A DNA stretch of 6,200 bases from Maribacter sp. (GTDB lineage: Bacteria; Bacteroidota; Bacteroidia; Flavobacteriales; Flavobacteriaceae): positions 1 through 6,200 of the forward strand of contig QILY01000236.1 of the NCBI GenBank assembly GCA_003232155.1. The letters run 5' to 3'. Position numbers and translations under genes: made by a program. The notes under the pieces were generated by a model. It saw nothing but the letters and a program-made list of their open reading frames with translations. It did not search any database and had not been told where the DNA came from. How positions within the stretch are numbered: the first letter of the stretch is position 1; each line of letters begins with the position of its first letter. Below are positions 1 to 6,023 of this stretch, piece by piece.

Positions 1-4
1 ATCA

Positions 5-34
5 GTCTTGTTTTGAAATTGCAAGGAACAAGAC
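5..34. repeat. Stem-loop at the edge of the repeat block
   Basis: An 8-bp perfect inverted repeat, GTCTTGTT (5-12) and AACAAGAC (27-34), is separated by a 14-base loop. The right arm is part of the GCAAGGAACAAGA module that recurs three more times to the right, so this is probably the only intact hairpin form of the unit and the others are partial copies. It may be the structured end of a REP-like element or the edge of a larger repeat that continues left of the window. No T-run follows on either strand, so it is not an obvious intrinsic terminator. Confidence 0.5.
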
Positions 35-187
35 CCCCATTCTGCATTCTTGAAATTGCAAGGAACAAGACTTGACCCCCATTCTGCATTCCTGCATTCT
101 GCAAGGAACAAGACTTGACCCCCATTCTGCATTCGACCCCCATTCTGCATTCTGCAAGGAACAAGACTTGACCCCCATTCTGCATTC
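21..187. repeat. Two-module short repeat array (GCAAGGAACAAGA / GACCCCCATTCTGCATTC)
   Basis: Two short modules alternate. Module A, GCAAGGAACAAGA, occurs at 21-33, 58-70, 101-113 and 154-166. Module B, GACCCCCATTCTGCATTC, occurs at 32-49, 74-91, 117-134, 135-152 and 170-187. Some A-B junctions carry an extra CTTG. Two B copies (117-134 and 135-152) abut directly, and 92-99 repeats the CTGCATTC tail alone. Copies are identical but spacing is irregular, which points to recent slippage or stepwise duplication rather than a CRISPR: there are no uniform unique spacers. On the minus strand module B reads GAATGCAGAATGGGGGTC, a GGGGTC-type motif I associate, from memory, with REP-associated transposase loci. 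There is no coding potential. Confidence 0.85.
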
Positions 188-194
188 TGTTTCC

Positions 195-207
195 CGGGGA
201 AAACCCG
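195..207. repeat. Small CGGG/CCCG hairpin between repeat blocks
   Basis: CGGG (195-198) and CCCG (204-207) flank a five-base GAAAA-type loop. It sits in the otherwise featureless stretch between the repeat array and the degenerate repeat copies. The stem is only four pairs, so it could be chance. No T-run follows that would make it a terminator. Confidence 0.25.
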
Positions 208-228
208 ACTTACCTGATTACATAGGTG

Positions 229-245
229 GTCAATTTTAGGTTGAC
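229..245. repeat. GTCAA-N7-TTGAC inverted repeat
   Basis: GTCAA (229-233) and TTGAC (241-245) form a 5-bp inverted repeat around TTTTAGG. GGTCAA-rich, TTGAC-containing motifs like this remind me of the terminal regions of IS21-family elements, but no transposase remnant or second end is in view. It may be a relic insertion-sequence end or just chance. It lies downstream of the operon, between the repeat array and the last gene. Confidence 0.25.
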
Positions 246-258
246 ATTTCGAATTATA

Positions 259-308
259 GACCCCATTCCGACCTCAATGGGTTAGCGTGGCCGACCCCAT
301 TCTGGCAT
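259..308. repeat. Two degenerate GACCCCATTC repeat copies at the operon's 3' end
   Basis: GACCCCATTCCG starts at 259 and GACCCCATTCTGGCAT covers 293-308. Both are one C shorter than the array units at 32-187 but otherwise match the start of module B. The second copy lies inside the last codons of the radical SAM gene, so the repeat family has spread into, or been captured by, a coding sequence. The divergence from the clean array suggests these are older copies. Confidence 0.6.
262..281 (-). terminator. Stem-loop directly after the last operon gene
   Basis: CCCATT (262-267) and AATGGG (276-281) form a 6-bp stem around an 8-base loop, beginning immediately after the stop codon of the radical SAM gene (282-284). 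This is a natural place for transcription to end. However, the minus-strand sequence after the stem is GTCTATAATTC, with no T-run, so it is not a classic intrinsic terminator. It may instead protect the 3' end of the message, or simply reflect the repeat copy on which it is built. Confidence 0.3.
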
Positions 309-1208
309 CGTCAAATCGCTGTATTTTATGCCATAATCGCTAATATACTCTTTTATTACACTCCATTCTTTGCATTTGGCACATATCCCTGAAAAATTTT
401 TTCTCATGTGGGCGTTCCGTGCGGCAATAATTTTTTCACCATTCCAGATGTTAAAAAGTGACTCAGAATTGGAATCACCCAAAATATGCTCAGGTTTCCA
501 ATCATGGCAGCACAAAACGACTTTCCCATTCCAACGTATAACCATCTTATTCCATAGCTCAGCACAGGCTTCACGCACGGCGTTAGAATTTGGAGCTTCA
601 ATTAATCCAATTTTTTTTAACGATGGCATGAATCCAGCCCAAGTATTCATCCATGATGTTAATGTCCGTGTACCAGGAATTTCTTCCCAAAACTGTTTTA
701 TTTCTTTTTGTTCATTTTTGTTAAAAATGGTGCCTATGTTTTTTACCACGATATCGGTATCTAATTGACGATTCATTTTAATTTTAGACATATTCTTAAC
801 AGCAGTTACCGCTTTCTCAAAATTACCTGTTGAGCGTAAGGAAATATGCGATTTTTGACTTACACCTTCAATACAGCAATACACACGATCCACACCACTT
901 TGCAAAAAATCTTCCCATTCTCTATAGCTATCATATACAGAAAGATTTGTAGATACTTCTATAGCTGCATTTGTATGACATTTAAAATGCTTAATGATTC
1001 TGTTCAAATCTGTATGCAACGTAGGCTCTCCTAGAAAATAAAGCTGTATACATTTTGCAAATGTCCTTATTTGAGGCGAAATTTTTTCAATAAGGGAAAT
1101 GCAAATATCTCCTTTTGTTTCTTGTAAATTCTGTGGGCACATAATGCATTGTGCGTTACATTGGTTAGTTAATTCAATGACAAATACTGGTGGGAGTGAT
1201 AATTTCAT
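282..1208 (-). CDS. Radical SAM protein with SPASM/twitch-like C-terminal domain
   Basis: This 308-residue enzyme should cleave S-adenosylmethionine at a [4Fe-4S] cluster to start radical chemistry on an unknown substrate in the cytoplasm. The cluster motif CNAQCIMC gives C17, C21 and C24, the CxxxCxxC signature, right after a first strand (VFVIELTNQC). LGEPTLH (59-65) is the GGEP-type SAM-binding motif. The C-terminal part has C215, then 12 residues, G228, four residues and C233 (C234 adjacent), which fits the CX9-15GX4C opening of SPASM domains, followed by C276 and C279 (CxxC). The later cysteines of a full SPASM domain are missing, so probably only one auxiliary cluster is bound, as in twitch domains. 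The start codon overlaps the methyltransferase stop (TAATG) and no Shine-Dalgarno is visible, suggesting coupled translation. The last residues, PEWGRPR, are encoded by a GAATGGGGTC repeat copy, so the native C-terminus may have been altered. The substrate cannot be deduced; a peptide, sugar or small metabolite are all possible. Confidence 0.88.
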   Translation of the reverse strand: MKLSLPPVFVIELTNQCNAQCIMCPQNLQETKGDICISLIEKISPQIRTFAKCIQLYFLGEPTLHTDLNRIIKHFKCHTNAAIEVSTNLSVYDSYREWEDFLQSGVDRVYCCIEGVSQKSHISLRSTGNFEKAVTAVKNMSKIKMNRQLDTDIVVKNIGTIFNKNEQKEIKQFWEEIPGTRTLTSWMNTWAGFMPSLKKIGLIEAPNSNAVREACAELWNKMVIRWNGKVVLCCHDWKPEHILGDSNSESLFNIWNGEKIIAARNAHMRKNFSGICAKCKEWSVIKEYISDYGIKYSDLTMPEWGRPR

Positions 1209-1963
1209 TAGGTCACGTATTGAAATATTGTTATTATGCCAATCGGAAAATTAATTTTCCCTCTACTATAAGGCAGAGAAAAGCGCACTTCTCTTTCCTC
1301 AACTAAACATAAACCTGCTTCACGAGCAGTACGATTAACTTTTTGGGGATTGTGAAGAACTATGCTAATTCCATCAAATGATTCTTCCCAAACAGGACTT
1401 TTTATTGGATAAACAATACAACAATGGCCGCTCGGCCTTGTTACACCTGAAAGTGTTCCAAAAAAGCTTGATAATTCTCCAATATAAGGAAGTACATTAA
1501 TGCTAAAAGTCAAATGTGATTTATGAGAGGAATTTCCCCAGTTATTGAGGTCGGCTTTTATTTGAATTATATTATTATATCTGTCTGCTATTATAGATTC
1601 TGCAATCGCTAAACTGTCCTGAACAAAATCTACCAGAACAATATTAGACGTTGTATGAAACTGGAGGCAATTAAAGAGATCTCCAAATCCAGTACCTAGA
1701 TCATAAACAGTAATATTTTTTCGGTTTAAGTATTCATTAATATGAGGGATCATTCGCAGGTAGCAACAAAAAATATCATCATTACTAGCACTATGATATT
1801 GATCATAGTATTTTTGTGTAAGCTCGTTAAAATAACTATATGGTTCCCGTCTTGATCTATCTGGTAATGGAGAAAATTTATTTCGAAAAGTACCTTTTAT
1901 AAATTCCCATGTCCAATGATAACTGGAAGGAGGTGATGGGGAAATATTCATATTTTTATTCAT
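1208..1963 (-). CDS. Class I SAM-dependent methyltransferase
   Basis: This is a Rossmann-fold methyltransferase of about 251 residues from the start used here. It should transfer a methyl group from SAM to an unknown acceptor. Motif I is YDLGTGFGD (about residues 87-95). The end of strand 2 is NIVLVDF (107-113), with the acidic D112 expected to bind the SAM ribose. KADLNNW (136-142) matches the motif II region and FSINVLPYI the motif IV region. TRPSGHCCIVYP resembles the post-motif III loop, where a proline/glycine pair is common. The frame stays open upstream to a TTG at 2050 and an ATG at 2047, but that extension overlaps the amidohydrolase, encodes a low-complexity leucine run and has no ribosome site. 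I therefore prefer the ATG at 1963 (another ATG lies at 1951), 37 bases after the preceding stop. No clear Shine-Dalgarno precedes either. The stop overlaps the radical SAM start by one base. The N-terminal 70 or so residues, rich in aromatics, are not recognised and may shape the acceptor site. Confidence 0.82.
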   Translation of the reverse strand: MNKNMNISPSPPSSYHWTWEFIKGTFRNKFSPLPDRSRREPYSYFNELTQKYYDQYHSASNDDIFCCYLRMIPHINEYLNRKNITVYDLGTGFGDLFNCLQFHTTSNIVLVDFVQDSLAIAESIIADRYNNIIQIKADLNNWGNSSHKSHLTFSINVLPYIGELSSFFGTLSGVTRPSGHCCIVYPIKSPVWEESFDGISIVLHNPQKVNRTAREAGLCLVEEREVRFSLPYSRGKINFPIGIITIFQYVT

Positions 1964-2000
1964 GGGTAATGTAGTGATTACAGGAATTTTAATGTTTATT

Positions 2001-3182
2001 TCACACAAAAGGAGCAATAAAATGTTTACCGAAAACGCATTTACCATCAATAAAAACGCTTAGTATATTATTTTTACCTTTTATTCCTATCTTTAAAGGA
2101 TTCGAAGAAAAAATAACAAAGTCTGCGAATGACCCTTCATAAAGATTTCCTATTAATGGTTGTTGCAAAATTCTTGCATTTATTTCTGTTGCTGCAATGA
2201 AGCAGTCTTTCCAAGACATTCCAAAACTGTTTAATATTGCCATTTCTCTCCATACACTTGAACCAAATGTAGTAGGAGGAAAACCAGAATCAGTGCCAAC
2301 CCCTATAGATAAACACCTATGTATTGATTCTGGTACGTTCTCTTGTAGACATTTCCACCATTGTTGAAAAATAGGTAGTGTGGCATCATCCATTTCGCTT
2401 AATGCTTTCTTAGGTTCAAAAACTACATCGCTTGCGGCAACACATGTTGGAACAATAAATCCATGCATATGGTTACTGTGAGTTAAATTCGCATTAATAA
2501 CCAAGCCTGCTGCATGTTCGATGGAGTTAACCCCAGATTTTGTCGAAATAATCACTGAATCCTTGGTATAAGAATGGCATGCAAGAGGCTTATTAGCTTT
2601 GTTGGCCATTTCGACCGCTTGGCGTAGTGATTTAATAGAAAAATATATTGGGTCGTTTATGATTTTGATAAGAGCAACATTCGCTTGTAATTCTGATTCT
2701 ACAGCATGGAGAAGTTGTTTTTCAGAAGTTTGAACACCAAAGTCACTGCCGTGACCGTTAAGTCCCGTAATGAGGTTCCCGCAGGAGAAAATTCTTGGCC
2801 CTACATGATTTGTTGTTTTTAGGTAGTCTCTTAGGGTTAGTCCTCGACGTTCATAATTCCCCATATCTCGTATTGTAGTCACGCCTGCCTCTATACAAAG
2901 TTTTGCATTGCATTCCCCTCTCTTTATTGCTGTTTCTTCTGGTTCGTCGTATCTAAAATTATTGATATTTTGAAGTGTAGATTCTCCACAAATATGCATA
3001 TGGCAATCGATAAGTCCTGGCATAACCCACGTGTTTTCGGCATCAATGCAGACTGCAGGAAAACGATCATTTTGTACAAATTTGTTGCCATGCCAAAACA
3101 AATCAATATTTTCCCAGCAACCTCGTACTTCAGGATGGAAAATGTTAGCCCCTTTGACATAGAAAGCTTTATCATTATCCAT
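2001..3182 (-). CDS. Metal-dependent amidohydrolase (imidazolonepropionase/prolidase-like)
   Basis: This complete 393-residue member of the amidohydrolase superfamily should hydrolyse an amide, cyclic amide or peptide-like C-N bond with one or two metal ions in a TIM barrel. Visible in order: a small N-terminal beta part with GLIDCHMH (H61, H63, metal ligands); GVTTIRDMG (100-108), typical of the imidazolonepropionase-like Met-dependent hydrolases; K173 in ALIKI, the usual place of the carboxylated bridging lysine; H203 in ACHSYT and H223 in SIEHA, the further metal ligands; D298 in GVGTDSG, the catalytic aspartate; and a C-terminal GNLYEGSFADFVIFSSNPL segment (345-363), the standard return to the beta-sandwich. 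All key residues are present, so it should be active. There is no signal peptide, so it is cytoplasmic. The start overlaps the transporter's last codons by eight bases (ATGGATAA), with AGG eight bases upstream as a fair ribosome site. Its closest known activities are imidazolonepropionase and Xaa-Pro or Xaa-Arg dipeptidase, but specificity cannot be read from sequence. No histidine-degradation genes are nearby, so a HutI role is unlikely. Confidence 0.9.
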   Translation of the reverse strand: MDNDKAFYVKGANIFHPEVRGCWENIDLFWHGNKFVQNDRFPAVCIDAENTWVMPGLIDCHMHICGESTLQNINNFRYDEPEETAIKRGECNAKLCIEAGVTTIRDMGNYERRGLTLRDYLKTTNHVGPRIFSCGNLITGLNGHGSDFGVQTSEKQLLHAVESELQANVALIKIINDPIYFSIKSLRQAVEMANKANKPLACHSYTKDSVIISTKSGVNSIEHAAGLVINANLTHSNHMHGFIVPTCVAASDVVFEPKKALSEMDDATLPIFQQWWKCLQENVPESIHRCLSIGVGTDSGFPPTTFGSSVWREMAILNSFGMSWKDCFIAATEINARILQQPLIGNLYEGSFADFVIFSSNPLKIGIKGKNNILSVFIDGKCVFGKHFIAPFV

Positions 3183-4098
3183 GAGTGATGCCTATTCCTG
3201 AAATAATATAAATGGACAAACAAATAAGTAAGCTTGCGGCTGCGGTAAGCAACAAGTTGCCCGGACTTCGTATTTCGGGAATTTCCCAAAATGTTTCTTT
3301 AGTTGTGCTGCTCATGACTACCGCACCAAGTAAAACAGCAACAGGCAGTGTGGCAGCTATTGCACTTACTTCAGCAAATGGTCCTTGGTTATATGCGAGA
3401 AGTAAAAAATATAGACCAATGATTGACCCTAATTCCCCCACTACAGCGGCTATTGCACCTTTTGGATTAGACTTAATATCCAAGGACATTTTCACGTTGT
3501 TAATTTTCTTTTCCCAAAAGAAAATTAACAAACCAAAAATTGTTGCCCCAAGCCGATTAAGCACAATTAAAAAAACAACTGGATACTGAGCAAGAAGAAA
3601 TTTTTGTATTACATATCCGATAGATAACAGAATCACAGCAGGAACCATCATCCCAGCGACATGACCAGATAATTTTTTGTCAAGGAGTGAGATAAAGGTT
3701 AGTCCTACAGAAAGCAATAAGATTGCAACAAAACCATACTCAGAGATACTTTCACCAAGCCAGAAAATACTTGCAATTGTTGTAATTGCAGGGACTATTT
3801 GCATATAGGCGACAGTGGCAACAGGTGATGCTTTTTGTAGGGTTAAAAAATAAAGATATGTAAATGCCCCAAATAATATACCTACAATTATGCCAAGAAT
3901 TATTAAGTTTATGCGAAAGTTTATATTGTCAAAAGATTGGAAAAAGAAGAAAGCTATAAAAATCAAACCAGATATATTGCCTAATAACAGATATGCAATT
4001 GGACTTATCATTCTCATTGCCATAACACGTCTATCTAGAAGCGTGACGAATGAATAAATAAGAGTTGATGCAATTACTATAATAAACCAGGATTCCAT
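3175..4098 (-). CDS. EamA/DMT-family transporter, ten TM segments
   Basis: This 307-residue inner-membrane protein has about ten hydrophobic helices and the internal two-fold repeat of the drug/metabolite transporter superfamily. In the first half, QKASPVATVAYMQIVP (88-103) followed by IFWLGES (111-117) is the characteristic EamA stretch. The second half shows its counterpart, LLAYNQGPFAEVSAIAATLP (233-252). The approximate helices are 3-21, 33-53, 65-84, 92-114, 122-139, 150-168, 174-196, 214-233, 241-262 and 282-300, and the length is usual for the family. Such proteins move amino acids, nucleosides, drugs or other small metabolites, mostly outward. Here the likely cargo is the substrate or product of the linked enzymes (inference). 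The start is the only ATG after an upstream in-frame TAG. It lies 24 bases beyond the membrane-protein stop and lacks a clear Shine-Dalgarno. The 3' end overlaps the amidohydrolase start, which implies coupled expression. Confidence 0.9.
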   Translation of the reverse strand: MESWFIIVIASTLIYSFVTLLDRRVMAMRMISPIAYLLLGNISGLIFIAFFFFQSFDNINFRINLIILGIIVGILFGAFTYLYFLTLQKASPVATVAYMQIVPAITTIASIFWLGESISEYGFVAILLLSVGLTFISLLDKKLSGHVAGMMVPAVILLSIGYVIQKFLLAQYPVVFLIVLNRLGATIFGLLIFFWEKKINNVKMSLDIKSNPKGAIAAVVGELGSIIGLYFLLLAYNQGPFAEVSAIAATLPVAVLLGAVVMSSTTKETFWEIPEIRSPGNLLLTAAASLLICLSIYIISGIGITHG

Positions 4099-4122
4099 AA
4101 TGATTAGTGGCTACCAAATGAA

Positions 4123-4932
4123 TTAATCATGTTGTAATGGTGAACTTGTAGGTTTGGCATTAAGATTCTTATCTGATATTATTTTTTGATCATAGGCATG
4201 TTTCTCTATAAACCCTCTAAACTCTTCTGAAAAAAGTTGCTTCGAGTCGCCCCATAAATTAGATACATATGGCTTTTTGATTTGTGCTAAACAATCATTT
4301 TCTATACCATTCCACATAAACTTTGGAAGGACCCCAAGTTGGAACTGCATATAAGCATTTTCATAATGATTAAGTAACCACCATGCGAGCCATTCCCGTT
4401 TCCGTTCTTTTTCAGGCGAACTATTCTTACTTTCATTTTCAAAAGAATCGTATGCGTCAGCTATGCCCGAATCAATGGCTAATGTTTTATTAATATCAAC
4501 ATAATGGTTCACAATATTCTGATAAGTGGCACTACGAACACTTTGAGACAACTCTTTTGATTGACGTTGCAATAAAATATTTTGCCATAAAAGAAACAGA
4601 AGAGCTCCTAAGCTTGCGAAAGCAGCAATAATTTGGGCGATATCAAGAATATATTTTTTGGACGGTGTAATAGGAATTAGCTTTTTGGCTATTATTTCAA
4701 CATGTACAGGCAAAGAAACATCTGATACATGTGAGTTAAGTGATGTTGGTTTAAATTCACTTAATTGGAGATTTTTTTGAGCCACATTGGGAGTGCTTAC
4801 TGTTTGCCCAACCGAATAATTTTCTTGAGAATCATTTTGTTTTTTTGGAGATGAATAGGCATTGGCAAGCATGAGTAAGCTTGCCAAGAATAATGATATT
4901 CCGATGAATGCTACAGAAGACGTAGATTTCAC
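4123..4932 (-). CDS. Two-TM membrane protein with helical C-terminal domain (DUF4760-like)
   Basis: Function is unknown for this 269-residue protein. An N-terminal hydrophobic segment (6-24) ending in ANA at 23-25 could be a signal peptide or an anchor. A polar, Ser/Asn/Gln-rich stretch (26-93) follows, probably periplasmic, then a clear membrane helix at about 94-117. The next residues (QRQSKELSQSVR) are basic, so the C-terminal 150 residues should be cytosolic. That domain is helical, with aromatic-rich WLAWWLLNHYENAYMQFQLG (181-200) and FMWNG. This layout, one helix then a coiled start and a Trp/Tyr-rich bundle, resembles DUF4760-type proteins, though I cannot confirm it by search. The start is GTG (4930-4932), five bases after the acetyltransferase stop. 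GGAG, eight bases upstream and overlapping the GNAT's final codon, serves as a good ribosome site. A structural or sensing role next to the transporter is possible but not shown by sequence. Confidence 0.75.
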   Translation of the reverse strand: MKSTSSVAFIGISLFLASLLMLANAYSSPKKQNDSQENYSVGQTVSTPNVAQKNLQLSEFKPTSLNSHVSDVSLPVHVEIIAKKLIPITPSKKYILDIAQIIAAFASLGALLFLLWQNILLQRQSKELSQSVRSATYQNIVNHYVDINKTLAIDSGIADAYDSFENESKNSSPEKERKREWLAWWLLNHYENAYMQFQLGVLPKFMWNGIENDCLAQIKKPYVSNLWGDSKQLFSEEFRGFIEKHAYDQKIISDKNLNAKPTSSPLQHD

Positions 4933-4937
4933 TTTAG

Positions 4938-5753
4938 TTACTCCATAAAGGCAATAGCTGTCTCGAAAATCACTTCACAACCAAGCCCTTCGTAGAAACT
5001 TTGTACAGTGCCTCCTGGCTGGGTCTGAAAGAAGATACGAGCAACATTTCTTTTTTGTGCGATCTTCATTGCATAGTGAGATAGTGCCGCACCTATTCCA
5101 AGTTTTCTATAGTCAGGAATTACCCCAATATTATATAATCCGGCATAGTTATTACTGATGTGAATACTTCCGCAGCTAACAACTTTGTTATCATATAGTC
5201 CCACGAAATGTAGATGCTCTACGCCGGGAGCACTCTTCCCTGAAATAGAATCCTTTAAGGCATTTAAGTAGGAAGGCGGGATGTCACCATAACCATCACT
5301 TTCCGTTGATTCTCCGCCAAAGGCAACTGAAAAAACACGAAGGAATTCATCCGAGTTGGAAATTATTACGGGATTAATGGATAATTCATGAATATTTGTT
5401 GGGTGCAACTTTCCTTTTGGAGACATCCATATTTCCTTTTCTAATGAAAAGCTTTTGGATTTTAAAAAATTAATTAAATCAGAATGCATGCAACTGGGAT
5501 CGATATAAAAGGCAGGTTGACGTTCTTTTCTCTTAAAACATGGAATGCTCTCTTCTAATAATTTACTCCCATTAGATTCGCTAAAACTACTAAGTAAATT
5601 CCAAAAATAATCATCAATCCATTGGCTAGTACACAACTTTCCTGATGCACAATCTTCAATATCTGTAAAATAACAACCACGCTGTAAATAAGAGTGTGCC
5701 TCGACTAATGCTTTAGTTTCCTCGACTGAAATGTTCGAATTTAATTGATACAT
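4938..5753 (-). CDS. GNAT-family N-acetyltransferase with extra N-terminal domain
   Basis: This 271-residue protein carries a C-terminal GNAT fold that should move an acyl group from acyl-CoA to an amine on an unknown acceptor. Motif A is clear: NIGVIPDYRKLGIGAAL (208-224), with the RKLGIGA pyrophosphate-binding loop (R216, G219, G221). Strand 4 before it is HFVGLYDNKVVSCGSIHI (182-199), and motif B is SFYEGLGCEVIFE (252-264), with the usual FYE-LG pattern. A core GNAT needs only about 150 residues. The first 125 or so here are separate, and their aromatic-rich pattern suggests a degenerate second GNAT-like lobe or a substrate-binding cap, as in two-domain GNATs. The ATG is preceded by GGAGG at 5758-5762, four bases away, the strongest ribosome site in the operon and fitting for its first gene. 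The protein is cytoplasmic. Whether it modifies a pathway intermediate or gives self-resistance is open. Confidence 0.87.
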   Translation of the reverse strand: MYQLNSNISVEETKALVEAHSYLQRGCYFTDIEDCASGKLCTSQWIDDYFWNLLSSFSESNGSKLLEESIPCFKRKERQPAFYIDPSCMHSDLINFLKSKSFSLEKEIWMSPKGKLHPTNIHELSINPVIISNSDEFLRVFSVAFGGESTESDGYGDIPPSYLNALKDSISGKSAPGVEHLHFVGLYDNKVVSCGSIHISNNYAGLYNIGVIPDYRKLGIGAALSHYAMKIAQKRNVARIFFQTQPGGTVQSFYEGLGCEVIFETAIAFME

Positions 5754-5994
5754 GGTTCCTCCGTTAGAATGAAAGGGGATTATATTGTGAGTGTATTATT
5801 TGGGGTACTCTCCGTTAGAGAGAGATTTCCCCTATCCATAATCCATAAGGCTCATAGTGTGAGATAATAGTGTATATACTGAAATAACATTACCTTTTCT
5901 ATGTTTAGTAACAAGTATTTATTGAGCAAGTAAATTTGATGCACGCACGAACAATTAATATACAAACTACTTGTTTCTCCCCAAATTTCCCTTC
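5754..5994 (-). promoter_or_regulatory. Long 5' leader of the operon
   Basis: This stretch of about 240 bases has no substantial gene. On the minus strand it contains, in order, a partial inverted repeat TGTT-N4-AACA (5902-5913), a 12-codon ATG frame (5890-5852), an overlapping 7-codon ATG frame (5855-5832) joined by ATGA, a tandem ATCCATA repeat (5834-5847), a stable stem-loop (5802-5832) and a near-consensus TATAAT at 5779-5784. CTCA-N5-TGAG (5851-5863) could be a small operator. The micro-ORFs lack strong ribosome sites and could be chance. The leader's length and structure suggest post-initiation control, which is inference. Confidence 0.4.
5802..5832 (-). promoter_or_regulatory. Leader stem-loop carrying a second copy of the Shine-Dalgarno context
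   Basis: On the minus strand CTCTCT pairs with GGAGAG around a CTAAC loop, and an outer GGGG/CCCC pairing closes the structure across a small internal loop. The sequence TCTAACGGAG in the hairpin is repeated exactly at 5759-5768, where it forms the acetyltransferase's ribosome-binding context. No T-run follows, so this is not a simple terminator. It could be a regulatory hairpin, a mimic of the ribosome site, or a 51-base partial duplication. Confidence 0.4.
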
Positions 5995-6023
5995 ACTATA
6001 GCACACTTTAGAAACATATGCAA
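5995..6023 (-). promoter_or_regulatory. Candidate extended -10 sigma-70 promoter for the operon
   Basis: On the minus strand TTGCAT (6018-6023) and TATAGT (5995-6000) are 17 bases apart. TGTGC directly precedes the -10, giving TGTGCTATAGT against the extended consensus TRTGnTATAAT. The -35 is only three of six, which an extended -10 tolerates. Transcription would begin near 5988 and leave a leader of about 235 bases. An alternative TATAAT at 5779-5784, nearer the gene, has no recognisable -35. Confidence 0.45.

Noticed and set aside
21..187. CRISPR array
   Set aside because: The repeats are short, spaced irregularly and sometimes adjacent. There are no unique spacers of constant length and no cas genes.
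370..768. Plus-strand 132-codon open frame opposite the radical SAM gene
   Set aside because: It is antisense to a gene with clear CxxxCxxC and SPASM-like motifs, shows no recognisable domain and has no ribosome site.
2001..3182. Assigning the amidohydrolase as HutI of histidine degradation
   Set aside because: No other hut genes are nearby, and the GVTTIRDMG and carboxylated-lysine pattern fits the broader metal-dependent hydrolase group better.
2924..3289. Minus-strand 121-codon frame across the amidohydrolase/transporter junction
   Set aside because: It overlaps two well-supported genes in another frame and has no family features.
3212..3589. Plus-strand 125-codon frame opposite the transporter
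   Set aside because: It is a complementary shadow of the EamA gene's hydrophobic codons, with no independent support.
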